A stretch of 64,000 bases of DNA, taken from NCBI RefSeq assembly GCF_003473485.1, contig NC_053042.1:54771762-54835761 (forward strand), given 5' to 3'. A program made the position numbers and the translations under genes. Source of the DNA: Medicago truncatula. Lineage: Eukaryota; Streptophyta; Magnoliopsida; Fabales; Fabaceae. Shown in pieces: positions 12,801 to 25,407 of the stretch (position 1 is the stretch's first letter; the number at the start of each line of letters is the position of its first letter). The notes beneath the pieces were generated by a model that had not been told where the DNA came from, ran no database searches, and saw only the letters and a program-made list of their open reading frames with translations.

Positions 12801-15800
12801 TTGATAGTTTATTAATAAAATATACCGTTATTTTCTTCTACTATGCACATCAAATTTATCATATTGAGATCACACTGATATATGTAGCAGATCCATAGTG
12901 AATAATACTACACTTCCTGATTTTCCAGTTCCAAATCCTACACTATTCTAGCACAAACAAAAATTATTCTTGCCTAATGTAAATTAAATATAGGTAGAAA
13001 AATCAAAAGATCCTCCCCAAATAATGTTGAATATCAGATTCACTAGCCTGTGAAAAAAAAATTGCAAAAATATACTCTATTATATGAAAGGTCCTAGAAT
13101 TTCATCAAGAATCCTGATGATAGAGTCAATCCAGCAACATGACAGTGATAATTAGAATGTTTAACTAGTTCATTATACACAATCTATAATGTAGTTAGAT
13201 ATACCACAAAATCAAGATACAAATTAAACTGGTCATGAGCTGTTTGTTCACTGTCACATTAAAGTAGTGAACATTCTATAAATTTTATTTAATATGAACT
13301 TACATTCAGCAAATTGAGAGCCTAATATTAGTAAAAGAAGGCCAACTAAATTCAAATCTATAAGCAAATCAACAGTACCTTGATTGTCCTCCCACCAATC
13401 TCCAACTGGCTATTCAAGCTTTGAGCATTTTTTGCATCTTCAAGGCGGGCAAACTACAGTACGCAAATGATACAATTAACTTTACACTGCCCGAAACAAA
13501 TGCAATGAGCATATCATACATAGACCAATATATTATTAGATTAGCATCATAACCAAGTAGCAGCTGCCACTTTATTCATGAGTAGATAATTACAATCAGT
13601 GTGAGATATTTGAGCTAAATTCATTACATGCTTAATAAAGCTCATTTGTTCGGCCAAAAATCAAGTTCAAACTTCAAGTTAGACTCAACTTTTTTAATGA
13701 TCAAAGCTAAACTTTTGTACACATGATGTTCAAAGCTCTCAAATAGCTGGTGTGTGTGAACATAAGAGATTTTGATATTGTTTATTACATATACCATGAG
13801 AATTGTATACCATTTATCTAAATCCAATTTTCAAGACTTGCTTCAAAAGATAGACCATCAACTTTCTTAAGAGAAAAATCCTAACATCTCCATCAGAGAT
13901 TTTATTTTCAAGCCTTACGTAATCTATATGAATGCCAAATTATATTTTATTTCTATATGTACTACATTCACGATAGAATTTTATGACATTGTCGTTAACA
14001 CCCCAATACTAGGTTGGGTCCAAATTGAAGTTCTCCCTCAGTTTAATTCATTGAAAGCAGCTTCCACAAAAGATATTGACAACTAATCAATATAAGGATA
14101 TTTATAAATTAAAAATTTAAAAAAAAAAAAATTGATACAAATAATTTGGTCAAATAGGTAACTATAAGATTCACCTGCACAAAGCCAAAACCTTTGCAAT
14201 GCCCAATGTCATCAAGAGGCATCTGGACTAGCTCAACTTGACCAAATGCTTCAAACACCTAAACAAGCAAACGTGAAAAAAAGAGTAAAGCAACTAATTA
14301 GAAGCAAAGATGGAAATGAAAAGTACCGTAATTCCAGACTTTCAAATAATTAAAAGGAGCATAAAAGCACTCAGTCCAGGAGCCTATCTCATTCTACTCT
14401 CCACAATGCATCATATGATAAGGATCCATTTCTGTCTACCAGTTCTAGAGAATCAATCATAAAATGCACCAGCAAATTATCCAAGGACAAAACAAACAAG
14501 ATGTGCTTACCCTACGAAGATCAGCTTCAGTAATACTGGAATGCAGATTACCAACATAGAGCCTTCTTGCACCCCCAGAATAAGGGCCTAAATTTCCAGA
14601 AGGCCCGTTAACAACAGATGCTGTAGACTGAACCAGATTCTTTTCTGCTTCTGATGGCTTCACCATCACTGGTTGACCAAGAAGAGGTTGACCTGAAAGC
14701 GCTATTGCCATGGGGACAGACATGACATCGTAGAACTCAATATACCTGCAAATGTGAAGGCAGAAAATAAAGTACAAATATCAGGACCTTTCATTAATTT
14801 ATTAAATAGAATAACAATTCATAAATGACATTGTGATGTCAATTTGATGGTTCAAAATGACACTTTGAAGTAAATAGAATTAATAGGCCTTGGCGCATAT
14901 GTTAATTGTACTCAGGAATAAAATGGAACTAAAATGACTTGGTAGTGCTAATGACCTAAAATGACGATTCAATAAAAAAAAATGCATCAACAAAAAACGT
15001 TGTAAAACCTCTTTTCTGTTAGTAAGAAACATGATTGAATTTGTAAAATGATGATTGAAAAATGCAACAACAAAAAACGTTACAAAACATGATTGCATCC
15101 GAGTTTTCACCTTTAATTAAATACTCAATTTTATATCATATTATTAAAATACAAAAACAAATTAAAATGATAAATGAAAAAATTCAATAGAGAAGAAGAG
15201 AAACTTGAATCCCCGCATATTCAACAAATCATAACGTAAATCATTGCTTTGGTGAAAAAAATATAAAATTACATTACTGTACGTAGAAAACTTTGGTGAA
15301 CAAAATATTCCGACAAAAGCTACATTGAGTTGAATAAACCAACAATTTTTAGAATTCTGCAAAATTAGAAATTCTACATATTTGGATCAGGGATTAATAT
15401 GACGCAGTAAATCTGCATGGCATTGTGCTAGATTTGATGTTATGAAATTAGAAAGAGAAACGCAAAGATTACTAAGTAATCATAAACCTTTACTTAACGT
15501 ATTAAAATGGATTAGAATAGATATTTGTTCCCGGTAAGTCATATCCAATTGAAAGGTTACATAATCCGAAAATATTTTCGAATCTTGTTATCTGATTAGA
15601 AAATATTTTCAAAATTAGATATCGAATCTTGTTATCTGATGCTTACCCAACACCTTTAGAACGTCTTGAATTGCGGTCCATAATCAAGCGAACATCTCGC
15701 ACCTGGAAATAAATCAGTAATAGACCAGAAGGTTAAAGTTAAAGAACAAATGGTTTATTGAATGACAAAAAAGGGTGCAACAGTAAAAAACTCATCAGTT

Positions 15801-18067
15801 GAGATATTATGATAACTATAATATTCCACTTGCGATTGATGTTTTCCAAACATGAGGCACCAGGTGACTGACTGGTGTGTAAAACTCTTTAACACTAATG
15901 AAATGAAACTAAATTGTGAGTTATTGACAATAATAGATTTTCTTCCAATTTTTCACCTGATAAATAGTAAAAATACATTTCATGTCTCGCAAACCATATA
16001 TTTCAAAGGTCAAAAGGACAAGGATCATTTTCTGCTAATAACATACAACTTCCTTTTCATTTATTATACTCCAAGATCAATGCCAACCACAGTAAAGGAA
16101 GAATTCAATGTTGATGTTAGCAAAGAAAGTAAATGGAAATATGGAATATTATAACCTTGCCAGCCCTTGAGAAGAACTCATAAACGTCTCTATCATCCGC
16201 TTTAAGAGAAATCTGTGAAAATGCTTTCAAGATTAGATCTGGCAGTAAATGTATGAATAAAACATATCATGTTATTACATAATTATAATTTACATTCCAG
16301 ATGTACTACCTGATAAGCAAACACAGTTCTTTGATCTCTTTCAGGATCAGACTCAGGTTCTGCTGCTTCTTCCTTTTTTTCTTTATGCCGTCTGCAAGAT
16401 ACAGAACATAATTATAGTCCAAGTTTTAGGAATATACAAGCAAACTCTTAACAGCAGTTTAGGTTGGAAAAAAAATAATAAAATATTTGTGTAACAAATT
16501 ATTGGATAAACCATAGTTTCCCAACACAAATTTTCAGGTTCCTTAAATTTGCAACATGAGAACAAATTGTCTTTACATGTATAAAGCCCAATTTCACTTG
16601 ACAGTGGCCTGCATGGAACTAGGGTTAAGTTAACATGAAATCCCCAGGTAACATAGTTTTGAATTGATGTCTTTGTTTCTTGAATTTAAAAGAATCAAAC
16701 CTGGAGATTGTGGGAAATGGTAATTAAAGGGAGTGTATGTCGTCCAATTGCTATTAACACATGATTTTGTACCTTTTATAAATAAAAACAAAAAAGTTAT
16801 ATGGGAACAGCATCGCCAACTTGGATGGATGGCAATTCAAGAGGTTGAGGGACTTAATAGCATTAAGTCGAAACCTGTTAAAATCTTATATATACTGAAT
16901 TATCGAAATCACAAGCATAAGGAAAAAAAAAAACAATTTCATACATGAACATGGTTTTATAGAAGATGTCACCAATGACATGATTAAAGATGATAAGAAT
17001 CAGCAGCCACAGGACAGTATGAGACACCAAAAAAGAAAATTCATGTCTTGCAGTAGATAAATCTCTAAAATCCAAGATTATTAAAACCAAAGGCTATTAT
17101 CACATCAATGACAGCTAGGTGCAAAAGGTGTAATGAGGAAAAAAAAAAGTAATGTTTCAAAGGAGCACCCAGGACTACCCATGAACAACAGACATATGTG
17201 GGCTTCATTTGATAGTTTTAGAAGCTATTCTCTCAAAGAAATTGTGAACTAATTGATGTAAAAGTGAAGAGGACACTGATCGGAGAACCTTCTAAATTCT
17301 AGTATCTTTTAATTAATCAAAACAAACACCAATTTATTACATGCAAAAACAGAAACTGTGACCAACATGTAGCCAAATGAACATTGTTTTTGCCCACAGG
17401 CATCAGAAGATGTATTGCTTCTCTTAAGCATAGCCCATTACTCCCTCAACAGCATTTCTGCAACAGAACAAATGCAATTAGGCAACTAAGTTCAAAGGGG
17501 GTGGGGATAACAAATTGCTACAGCAAACATTCAAACTGCCCCCACCCCAAAATATTGCAATGCTTTTGAAACCCAAGACTTAAGAAGATTCCAATGCCAG
17601 GCCCAATTGCCAGAAAGAGCACCTGATGATCGCTCTACCATATCTGCGAGTTCCTAGAAACTAAAGGTCAATGTTCATAAGCCTTAAGACTGTTGAACAG
17701 CATAACTAATTATACCACCACCCTTGGAAACTGATATTCTTAAATGTCTTGTGTTCCATGTTTGATATGCCAAACCTAAAAAGCAGTTAAAAGAATAAAT
17801 GTTAAATAGGTAAGAATACCTGATTTCTCTATCTCTATCTCTGCTATCATGCCTTCGCTGAGAGCGCTCCTTCTCTCGTTCACTTTCACTCCCTCGATTC
17901 CTTCTATCCCTATCTCTCTTCCTATCCCCATTGCCCTTAGATTTTGAATGCTTGAACCAATGATCAACATCATCGTCATCATCATCATCGTCATTCTTCG
18001 AGTTTCGACTATGAACTCTATCATCAGAATTTTGTACAGTTTTCTCTAAATAATCAAATTCCATCAT
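9801..18067 (-). CDS. RBM39/CC1-like splicing factor (RS region, RRM1, RRM2, UHM)
   Basis: Thirteen coding exons on the minus strand: 18067-17820, 16391-16310, 16212-16156, 15702-15647, 14745-14511, 14258-14175, 13453-13379, 11894-11811, 10669-10605, 10529-10313, 10227-10139, 10057-9943 and 9842-9801. All junctions are GT-AG and the 1449 bases stay in frame (482 aa). Domain order: an Asp-rich then Arg/Ser/Asp-rich tail (about 1-90); RRM1 with RNP1-like SKGVGYIEF; RRM2 with LYVGNL and KGFGFVQF; and a C-terminal U2AF-homology motif ending ...FPDSK with the R-W-F signature (GRWFAGK). This is the layout of human RBM39/CAPER-alpha and its Arabidopsis counterpart (At2g16940 type), nuclear factors that bridge U2AF65/SF3B1 and affect 3' splice-site choice. 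The RS tail is short for the family. A 5' UTR intron (18166-18074) precedes the ATG. A second in-frame ATG follows immediately. Confidence 0.92.
10678..10720. repeat. 22-bp tandem duplication in an intron
   Basis: The unit TTAAGAAAGGTCAGCTACAA(C) occurs twice in direct succession just upstream (minus-strand sense) of the exon that ends at 10605. It is a recent local duplication without an evident role. Confidence 0.85.
12414..12860. mobile_element. Possible LTR fragment in intron 7 of the splicing-factor gene
   Basis: A purine-rich stretch (GGAGAGAATATTTAGGGAGG, GGCTGGGGAGAGGAGCCAGC) is unlike the surrounding AT-rich intron and resembles the leader of Copia-type LTRs in eudicot genomes. A minus-strand open frame of about 107 codons crosses it but resembles no protein family. 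I could not define termini or a target duplication, so the identity rests on composition and memory of such repeats. Confidence 0.3.
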
Positions 18068-18073
18068 AACTAA

Positions 18074-18200
18074 CTGCAAATTATGAAGAATAAATAATAA
18101 AAATGGTATGAGAGTATAATTGAATGTAGTTAGTTGAACTGAGATGAAAGGAAAACGGATGCAGACCTTGTTGAGCGAGGAAAAGAGACGCTAGTTAGTT
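18074..18200 (-). promoter_or_regulatory. 5' UTR exon and leader intron of the RBM39-like gene
   Basis: On the minus strand, CTCGCTCAACAAG is followed by a GT donor at 18166-18165, and a TTTGCAG acceptor sits at 18074, seven bases before the start codon. A 93-bp leader intron is therefore likely. The transcription start should lie near 18200 or beyond; no TATA box stands out. Confidence 0.6.
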
Positions 18201-18412
18201 AATTAGGGTTTGTATTGTTGAATCAAACAAGGACCGACCTAATGCTTTTCGTTACCACTTATTGGAATTGGAATCAAAATTATATAATATTGCTTTCATT
18301 TTTGACTAAAAAGAGGATATGCAATTTTTTTGGGCATTCTCCTCTCCAAAAAACTAAGTTAAACTTTTTTGTTACAAGATTTTTTATTTCAAATTTAGAT
18401 AATATAGATTGA

Positions 18413-18491
18413 TAGACTCAATTGGTTAGAACAATGCATAAAATACACAAAGTCTGAGGTTCAAATTCCAGCCACCGCAAAAAAAAAAATA
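18413..18491 (+). mobile_element. tRNA-derived SINE (plus strand)
   Basis: An A-box-like stretch (TAGACTCAATTGGTTAGAAC) and a B box (GAGGTTCAAATTCC) are followed by CCACCGC and a run of 11 A. This matches the SINE family seen in the opposite orientation at 6444-6542, including the motif just before the tail. It is short, perhaps 5'-truncated. Confidence 0.6.
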
Positions 18492-18729
18492 CTATAAAAC
18501 AAAATAACTTTTTTTTTAAAGAAAAAAAAAACTTTTTTAAAAACAAATGGTGTACCCAAAAAAAATAGTTGTGTTATTTGAATGATTGACAACTTTTGAG
18601 ATAACTATAATTTTTTTAAAAAAATATTTACACAAAAACCAAAGCAATAGAGAGAGAAAGTAAAAATATAATGTAAGCATTAGAGAGAAAGTTGTCAAAA
18701 ATAGTTGTACAAATATCATTTCTTAAAAA

Positions 18730-19190
18730 AAAAATATAGGATATGTGAGGGGTTGAAATCTAAACGAGTGTTGAAATAAGTGTTTTTCATATGTTTATTT
18801 GAGCTCAATTGTGGAAAGAGGATATGAGGTGTTGTTATGGGGGTTTTGGTCGATTTTGATGCTTATGGGAGGTTTTAGGTGCGAGTAGCGAACGATAGAT
18901 GTTTGAAACTTGTTTTTGCGGTCATTTGTGAATGAGATTGAGGTTTCATGTGTGGTGGTTTGGCATTTGTTTGTTTCTATTGGTTTTGGTTTTGGTGGTT
19001 AGATTTTATTTGTTTTGGTGGTAGTCATCACTTGGAGTGGAATCTTTATTGATTGGTTTGATGTACAAGGCGTATGAGTTTTATATTGGATGTTCCTTTT
19101 ATATATGGCGTCTTTTACTGCGTTGTTTTTTTTATCTTGCTTGTTTGTATTCGTATTATGCAGAGACTTAGTTATTAATAAAAAAAAAAT
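18730..19190 (+). mobile_element. Possible 3' end of a retroelement
   Basis: GT-rich sequence unlike its surroundings ends in GTTATTAATAAAAAAAAA, the form of a LINE 3' tail on the plus strand. It abuts, tail to tail, the minus-strand LINE that begins at about 19195. No coding remnant or target duplication was recognised. Confidence 0.3.
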
Positions 19191-20449
19191 TAAAGGACAG
19201 AAATCAATTCATTTCATTACTCAAAAGATGTCAAATACATGACGGTACATCATCACAAATGGTGGGGCTATGATCAGATGGGGCTACCCTCGCTAATTCA
19301 TGAGCGACCCCATTAGATTGCCTCCTATTAAACTCGACATGAGAGTTTTGAAAACTATCCTGAAACAACTGTCTACATGCAGTAATAATACAACCAAGTT
19401 CACTATCATCATCTACTCCTGTATGAAAAGAATCTACGACCTGCTTTGAATCTAGGACAAAATCAACATTATCAAATTGGAGGTCTGATATCCACTGCAA
19501 CACCGTATGTAACCCAACTGCTTCTCCTATCGTATCGTGACTTCACATAGAGGAGAAAACCAATCAGTTCTCGCAAGCACAAAGTCACCTGCATCATCTC
19601 TGATACATATGCCAATACCAACTTGGTTCAAAAAGGAAGAGAATGAGGCATCGATATTACATTTGTACCTTCCTGTCGCTGGTTTTTCCCAACGAATCAC
19701 TTCTTGCGTGCTTGGCTCATGTTGAGGTGCGGCTGGATTTGTGCCACCTGCTCTTCTGATGAGTTGCACGGACCTCCCGTCTTCCAAGAGGGTCGTCGCC
19801 CTAGTCGAAACTTGAGCATTCGTTTCAACCTTCTGTTGCCATAATTTTAAATTATATCTCTTCCAAAGGCTCCACATAATTGTAGCAAAAAGAGCACTTT
19901 GAGACTGGTTAAGTGTAGATAGCATAGTGAACACCAACGCATCCATGTTATAATTTTGCCGAAGAGCACGATTAATCTTGTCCCAAAGGTTAACCTCACG
20001 CCAAATATGCATAGCAGCAGGACACTCTAAAAGGACATGGATACTATCTGTAACACCTCGTTTTCCCAACATAAAAATTTCATAAAAATAATCAGAGTTT
20101 TCCACATAAACGGAATCCTACACTTCTTTTCTTAAAAATCATAAACGGAATAATTAACTAATTATCCATCAAAATTCAATAACAAAATATTCAATGCTTT
20201 GCAGCGGAATTTATTTCAACATCTAAATAGTTTTTGGCACAAAGGCCTCATCATAACGTCTCATAAAATCCAATCTAAAACATAGTCATGTAAAATCATA
20301 AGTAATACGTAAGGAATAGAAAAGCTTGCAACAAAGTCTCATCCCGTTACGTATCAGAGCACCTAAAGACACACGTGAGGAGGAAACCACTCACGACAGC
20401 AACCACAATAACTTAATATCGATCACCTGCAAGTTACTCATACGAAGAG

Positions 20450-20685
20450 CAACATTTCCAAGCAGAAGGGGTGAGATTTCACAAATAATAATATTAAGCA
20501 TATAATTCATCAATTACATTTAACAACTTAAACTTCATCACTTAGCAATAATAATACTTCATGTAATACTTCATTAAATCATCAATCAACTAAGTGATGA
20601 AGTTTAAGTTGTTAAATGTAATTGATGAATTATATGCTTAATATTATTATTTGTGAAATCTCAACCCTTCTGCTTGGAAATGTTG
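20450..20685. repeat. Near-perfect hairpin at the centre of the inverted duplication
   Basis: Two arms of roughly 95 nt (left ending CATCACTTAG at 20545, right starting CTAAGTGATG at 20590) are separated by a 44-nt loop. Beyond them the inverted similarity continues, more degenerate, out to 20049 and 21070. Confidence 0.88.
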
Positions 20686-21102
20686 CCCACCATGGATAAC
20701 TTGCAGGTAACCAAGAATAGTTGATGTCGTGTGAGGTTTCTCTCTCGTGTGTCTTAGGTGCTCTAATCGTAACGGGATGTGAATTTTGTTGTTGTTTTCT
20801 ATTCCTTACGTATTATTTTATGAATTATCTTGAACATGTTGTTGGAAGAATTTTAAGAGATTTTATGTTGAGCCCCTTGTGCCAAAGTTGTTTTAAAAGT
20901 TGAATAATTTCCGATGCGAAGTAATAAATATTATGTTGTTGAATTTTGAAGGATAAATAGTTATTTTATTCCGTTTATGATTTTATGAAAAGAAGTGTGA
21001 CATTCCGTTTATGTTGAAATACTCTGATTTATAAGTGAAATTTTCAAGTCGGGAAAACGGGGTGTTACAGATGGTATAACAACATTATTTCTATATCATA
21101 CA

Positions 21103-21195
21103 ATATTCACATAATATATGTATCTCAAATTATTCAACAACAACATTCACATAATATATGTATTTCAAATTATCCAACAAAGATATTCACGTCAA
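21103..21195. repeat. Tandem repeat, about 45-bp unit
   Basis: A unit containing ATTCACATAATATATGTAT and TCAAATTATTCAACAA occurs twice, with the start of a third copy, inside the 3-kb inserted element. Confidence 0.75.
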
Positions 21196-21932
21196 ACCAA
21201 ATTAGATTCATCACAACATAGGTTAGATACTCTTAAACACCTTAATTAAACTCCTAGTACTTCTAGTCTTGAGGTTTGGAATTATTCCCTAAGTTTTGGA
21301 TTAACTTAGAAACGGTTATGCTGAATTTTCCTAAAATTTCACTAAGACCTCCTTGGAGTATTTTCATCATAACTCCTAAACCAAAAATCATTTTCAAGTC
21401 AAACCTACGCCACTGGAAAGATAATACAATTATCTACAACTTTTATGTTTACACCAAAGGCTAATTCAAAACAAAAACGTGTGAAAAAGACGCAAGAACA
21501 TGAAACAGGACATGCTGTCAGATAGCAACTTGGGAAAAACTCATTTTTCACCCCAAAATCCCAATTTTAACTTCCCTATGCCCAAATTTGATCCCAAAGT
21601 TTTGCTAAACATTTATATACATCAAAAGAGACTCAAAACCATATAAAACTTGACCCAAAATATTATTTTAGAAAATCATCAATTAATCACTTTTAACCCT
21701 AATTCCCAAATTCTCAAAAACTAAAACCTACAACATGTTAAATCCAATTTTCAAAATCATAGACTTAAGATTATTGAATGTTAGTCCCACCCTTACCTTA
21801 ATAAATCGATCAGGCAGCCTCTCTTGGTTCTTCTCTTCTCTTACTTCTCACTTTCTCCCTTTTTCTTCAAAAACAGGTTTCATGTATTTCTTTTTTTCTA
21901 ATTCTAACTCTCCCTTTTTATATAAATCCTTA

Positions 21933-22665
21933 GGGGGTGTTTGTTTCCAAGTTATAAAATTTATTCCTTGGAATATGAGGATGGGAATGCACTTTCCCAT
22001 GTTTGGTAGAAGGTAAAAGAAAAATATACTTGGGAACAAATTATACCCAGGAAAATTTTTAACCCATGATCTCTCCATTTTTATTCCCATGAAAGAGGAG
22101 TTTGAATGTTTTTATTCCTAGGAATGACTATTGCCTTGCTACGTGAAAACCCCACTATGTCTCCTACCACCATGTTTTTTCAACTGCCAATTAATTTCTC
22201 CATGCAATGACCATGTTGATTTTTATTTTACATACTCTACATCAAGACATTGTTATGGTGTATATAACTATTCAATCCATCTAATATTTCTTTGTCTATT
22301 CAAATTTTCAACAATATTTTTCTATTCTATCAATTAACTATATGTAAACATAATTTTATTTTATGGTGTATTTTGAAATGCTTCAAGTTATAATCAGAAT
22401 AAAATATAGTAAAAATAAATTCAAATTGATTTAAAAACAGGGTAGGGGTATTTTTGTAACTGTATCATATTTTTTAAGAATATATATTCCAAATCAAACA
22501 CCAACTACCTATTTCTGTGAACTTTTTTTGAAAATATTCCTGAGGAATTAGAATACTAACCAAACACTTTTTTTTCAAAATATCCAGGAATAAACTTCCC
22601 ACTACTTTATTCCCATGTAAGTTATTCCCGGGATTAATTTATGAATCCCCGAAACAAACACCCCC
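21933..22665. mobile_element. Tourist-type (PIF/Harbinger) MITE nested in the 3-kb element
   Basis: Termini GGGGGTGTTTGTTTC and its inverse GAAACAAACACCCCC enclose 733 bp and are flanked by the 3-bp duplication TTA (21930-21932 and 22666-22668), as expected for PIF/Harbinger. It holds no transposase. This is the third nesting level: MITE in TG...CA element in LINE. Confidence 0.87.
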
Positions 22666-22726
22666 TTAACCTACTTATTTTCTCTTATTTCCAAATCTGC
22701 TCTACCAGTCTCAATATTCTATTCTA

Positions 22727-22930
22727 ATATATATATATATATATATACATACATATAATATTTCTATAACAAATAACAAATATATCTCTATAACAAATAT
22801 ATTTATATAACATATATATTTTTATAACAAATAACAAATATATCTCTATAACATATATATTTCTACACCAAATAAAATATATATTTCTAAACCAAATAAC
22901 ATATATATTATACTAATAAATACCAACATA
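22727..22930. repeat. AT-rich tandem repeat block
   Basis: An (AT)n run followed by several degenerate copies of ATATTTCTATAACAAATAAC-like units of about 30-55 bp. Low-complexity filler near the right end of the 3-kb element. Confidence 0.7.
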
Positions 22931-23929
22931 CATAACAAAATATCACTCATCAAAATAAATCATATAAATCACACAAATCATATAAGTATATTCTAAACTC
23001 ATTAAAATAATCAAATAATTAAATAATTCAAAGAGGGTGTTACACTATCTTCATAATTACTATCACAAAGCACACAGTTAATGGGACAAAGCATACCTCT
23101 ACTACTTAAACGAGCTCTAGTAGGAAAACAACCCCGACAAACTCGCCAAACAAGATTCTTAATCTTTGGGGGAAATTTTAATCTCCAAATATGTTGCCAA
23201 CGGCCTGGTACGTGTAAATGAGAATAATCTGCAATTTCAGTAACACAAGTTCTATAGGCACTGCGCACCGAATACATACCATTCTTTTCTGCTTTCCAAA
23301 TTAGTTTATCTTCACTAACCAAAGGTTGTAGCGGTGTATTTAGAATCAGTTGTGACGTATTATGATCAAACAGGTTATAGGTTAAAGGAGCATTCCATAC
23401 CTATTGTTGCTGATCAATAATATCCTTCACTTTAGCATGGATTATTGGCGCGAATATGGGATTGTCATCTGCAAAAGACTATCCATCTTTAAGCCATGGT
23501 GCACCAAATAAAGGGATATTATCACCTGTACCTATGTGCCATCTTGCACCTTTTTTCACAACCATTTTAGCGGTAAAAATGCTTCTCCACACATAACTAG
23601 GATTACTTCCCAACCTTGACCCTAAAAAATCATTGTTCGGAAAATATCGAGCTTTAAATAATCTAGTTACAAGGCTATCAACATCTGTTTGAAACTTCCA
23701 CCCCTGTTTACCAAGCATCGCCACATTAAAAGAAGCAAGGTCCTTAAACCCCATACCACCACGAGTTTTATGAACAGTCAATCTCTCCCAAGACAACCAA
23801 TGCATACCTTTCCTCCTCGAACCCCCATGCCCCCACCAAAAAGTATTTATCATTTTTCAATCCCATCAATCAATTTGTTAGGGAGGAGATATATACTCAT
23901 AACATAAGAAGGATATTAATCTTAGTCCA

Positions 23930-25074
23930 ATTTTATGTGAGATTTGTGTTTAGCATAGAAAAATATTTGTTGATTTTTATTTGTATATTTTAACAAAAAT
24001 TGGAGATAATATTGCATAGAAAATACAAAAGTGAAAAAATATGGTATTTTACCCAAAAAAAAAAAATGGTATTTGTTTTTAATTTTTCTTTATAGTCAAG
24101 TAGTACAATAATTAAAAATTCATTCAGAATAAGTGGAGAATCGAGAATTTGAATCCCAACCTCTCGCATATTTAAAATATCAAATTGGTTGGTTGTAAAC
24201 ACCTTTTTATATATATTTTTGTGGTCTAAAAGTTAAAACTTAAGATTTTAAAAGATTTTTTTTATTATAAAAATATTTTGTGGTATTCAATCAAGACTCT
24301 TTGCAACATAAAAAAAGTTTTGTGGTATTCAATAAAGACTCTATCATTTAAAAATAAGTTTCGTGATATTCAATCAAGACTATTCATCATTTTTTTGTGG
24401 TGGTTGGGGTAGACTATTCATCATTTAAAAGAAGTCTCGTGGTATTCAAAATAATTCAAATTTTGAAGGATTATTAAATAAATTGGATTTTGATGAATTT
24501 TGTGGAATTTTCTTGTGAAATTTTAATATGATTTTTTTTTTGATGAAAAATGAGATTTTCTAGGATTGTTTTTTCTTTTAAGATTTTATTATATCTCTCC
24601 CCTCCCTTCTTTCTTCCCCTTTATCTCGCTATGTTCTCCCTTATCTCTCCCCCTCTCACTCATATCTCTCTCTCCTCTTTAAATATCTGTCTTAAAAAAT
24701 AAAATAAAATAAATAAAAGAATCAGCATTAGAGAGTGTATTATAATCAATTTCTTTTAAATGAGTCATTAAAATCTAATAAAATCTATAAAATCATTTCA
24801 AATATTTAAAGGAGAATAATAAATAGTGCCATAAATGTATTGGTTAAAAATAAAAAACAGATAAAATTTATATTTGTAGATTTCTTAATCATTGCCCTGA
24901 GGTATTGGACAGCAAAACTCATCTTTAAAATATTTTATCTTCAATACAAACCCCTAAATTTTTTGTCATAAAAAATATATATAAAATAGGAGTAATGTTT
25001 TGGGGTTTTGCTTTAAGTTTGAGGGTTTAAGCATTTATTCATTCATTCGGTCGCTGTGACCAACGAAAATCAAT
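23930..25074. other. Intergenic AT-rich spacer
   Basis: No gene. It contains a degenerate 42-bp tandem repeat (24276-24450, listed separately), a CT-rich low-complexity tract at about 24595-24680, and, at the right end, the 5' flank of the PPR pseudogene. Confidence 0.6.
24276..24450. repeat. Degenerate tandem repeat, about 42-bp unit
   Basis: Four copies of a unit built on TTTTGTGGTATTCAATCAAG followed by ACTCTTT/ACTATTCATCATTTAAAA. Copies start near 24276, 24318, 24358 and 24430; a short TTTTTTTGTGGTGGTTGGGG piece is inserted before the last. Confidence 0.75.
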
Positions 25075-25407
25075 ATGTGGGCTCTTCGTCAAGCTTGGAT
25101 TCGCCTCACTCTAAGGTAATAAATCAATCTCATTCTTCTGGTGAGGCCTACGTTACCCTCTCTTATTTAGAGGGTAATTACCCTCTCATTCTCTCATGAT
25201 ATCAACCAATCAAAATGTAATATATATAGGTAACATTAAATGTCAAATAAATGAATAGATTTTTTCTAAAAATAAAAGAGTTAATCTTATTTTTTTTTTT
25301 GAAGAAGAAGAAGACTTAATCTTAATCTTAATCATAAGGTAACTTTTAATACTTTTAATTTTTATTTAATTTTTTTTGAAACATCAAATGATTTTTCTCT
25401 ATATTAA

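Larger units (their letters stand above)
20049..23044. mobile_element. 3-kb TG...CA element (solo-LTR-like, with internal inverted duplication) inside the LINE
   Basis: Begins TGTAACACC and ends GGTGTTACA. It is flanked by the perfect 5-bp repeat CTATC (20044-20048 and 23045-23049), or equally by 7-bp ACTATCT if the termini are taken as GTAACACC/GGTGTTAC. TG...CA with 5 bp is the signature of an LTR; the single copy and lack of coding sequence suggest a solo LTR. Unusually, the first about 500 bp are repeated in inverted orientation, so that another GGTGTTACA terminus occurs at 21062-21070. An alternative reading is a foldback DNA transposon. It carries a Tourist-type MITE and AT-rich tandem repeats. 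Confidence 0.75.
19195..23925 (-). mobile_element. 5'-truncated, decayed LINE, split by a later insertion
   Basis: Two minus-strand blocks belong to one element. Block 1 (about 23925-23051) encodes the end of a reverse transcriptase (PSYVMSIYLLP, then NTFWWGHG) and the first half of a zf-RVT domain (KIKNLVWRVCRGCFPTR, CVLCDSNYEDS). Block 2 (20049-19231) encodes the rest (IHVLLECPAAMHIW) and an RNase H-like domain (KCNIDASF, DFVLDSKQVVDSF, GVAHELARV). Joining the blocks at the 20049/23044 insertion, counting the duplicated bases once, restores CDSNYEDS-IHVLLECP in frame. The reading frame is dead: stops near 23479 and 23400, and a frameshift just before NTFWW. The element is truncated upstream of the RT fingers. 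Its 3' UTR reaches about 19195. No target duplication could be assigned. Confidence 0.88.

Noticed and set aside
18413..18491. tRNA gene on the plus strand
   Set aside because: Same reasoning: B box followed by a poly(A) tail, no acceptor stem.
20721..20903. 60-codon plus-strand frame in the inserted element
   Set aside because: It lies in the right arm of the inverted duplication and is not conserved as protein in the left arm.
18730..23925. Assigning a target duplication to the first LINE
   Set aside because: Neither end gives a matching direct repeat; the 3' end abuts another A-rich tail, so the border is left approximate.
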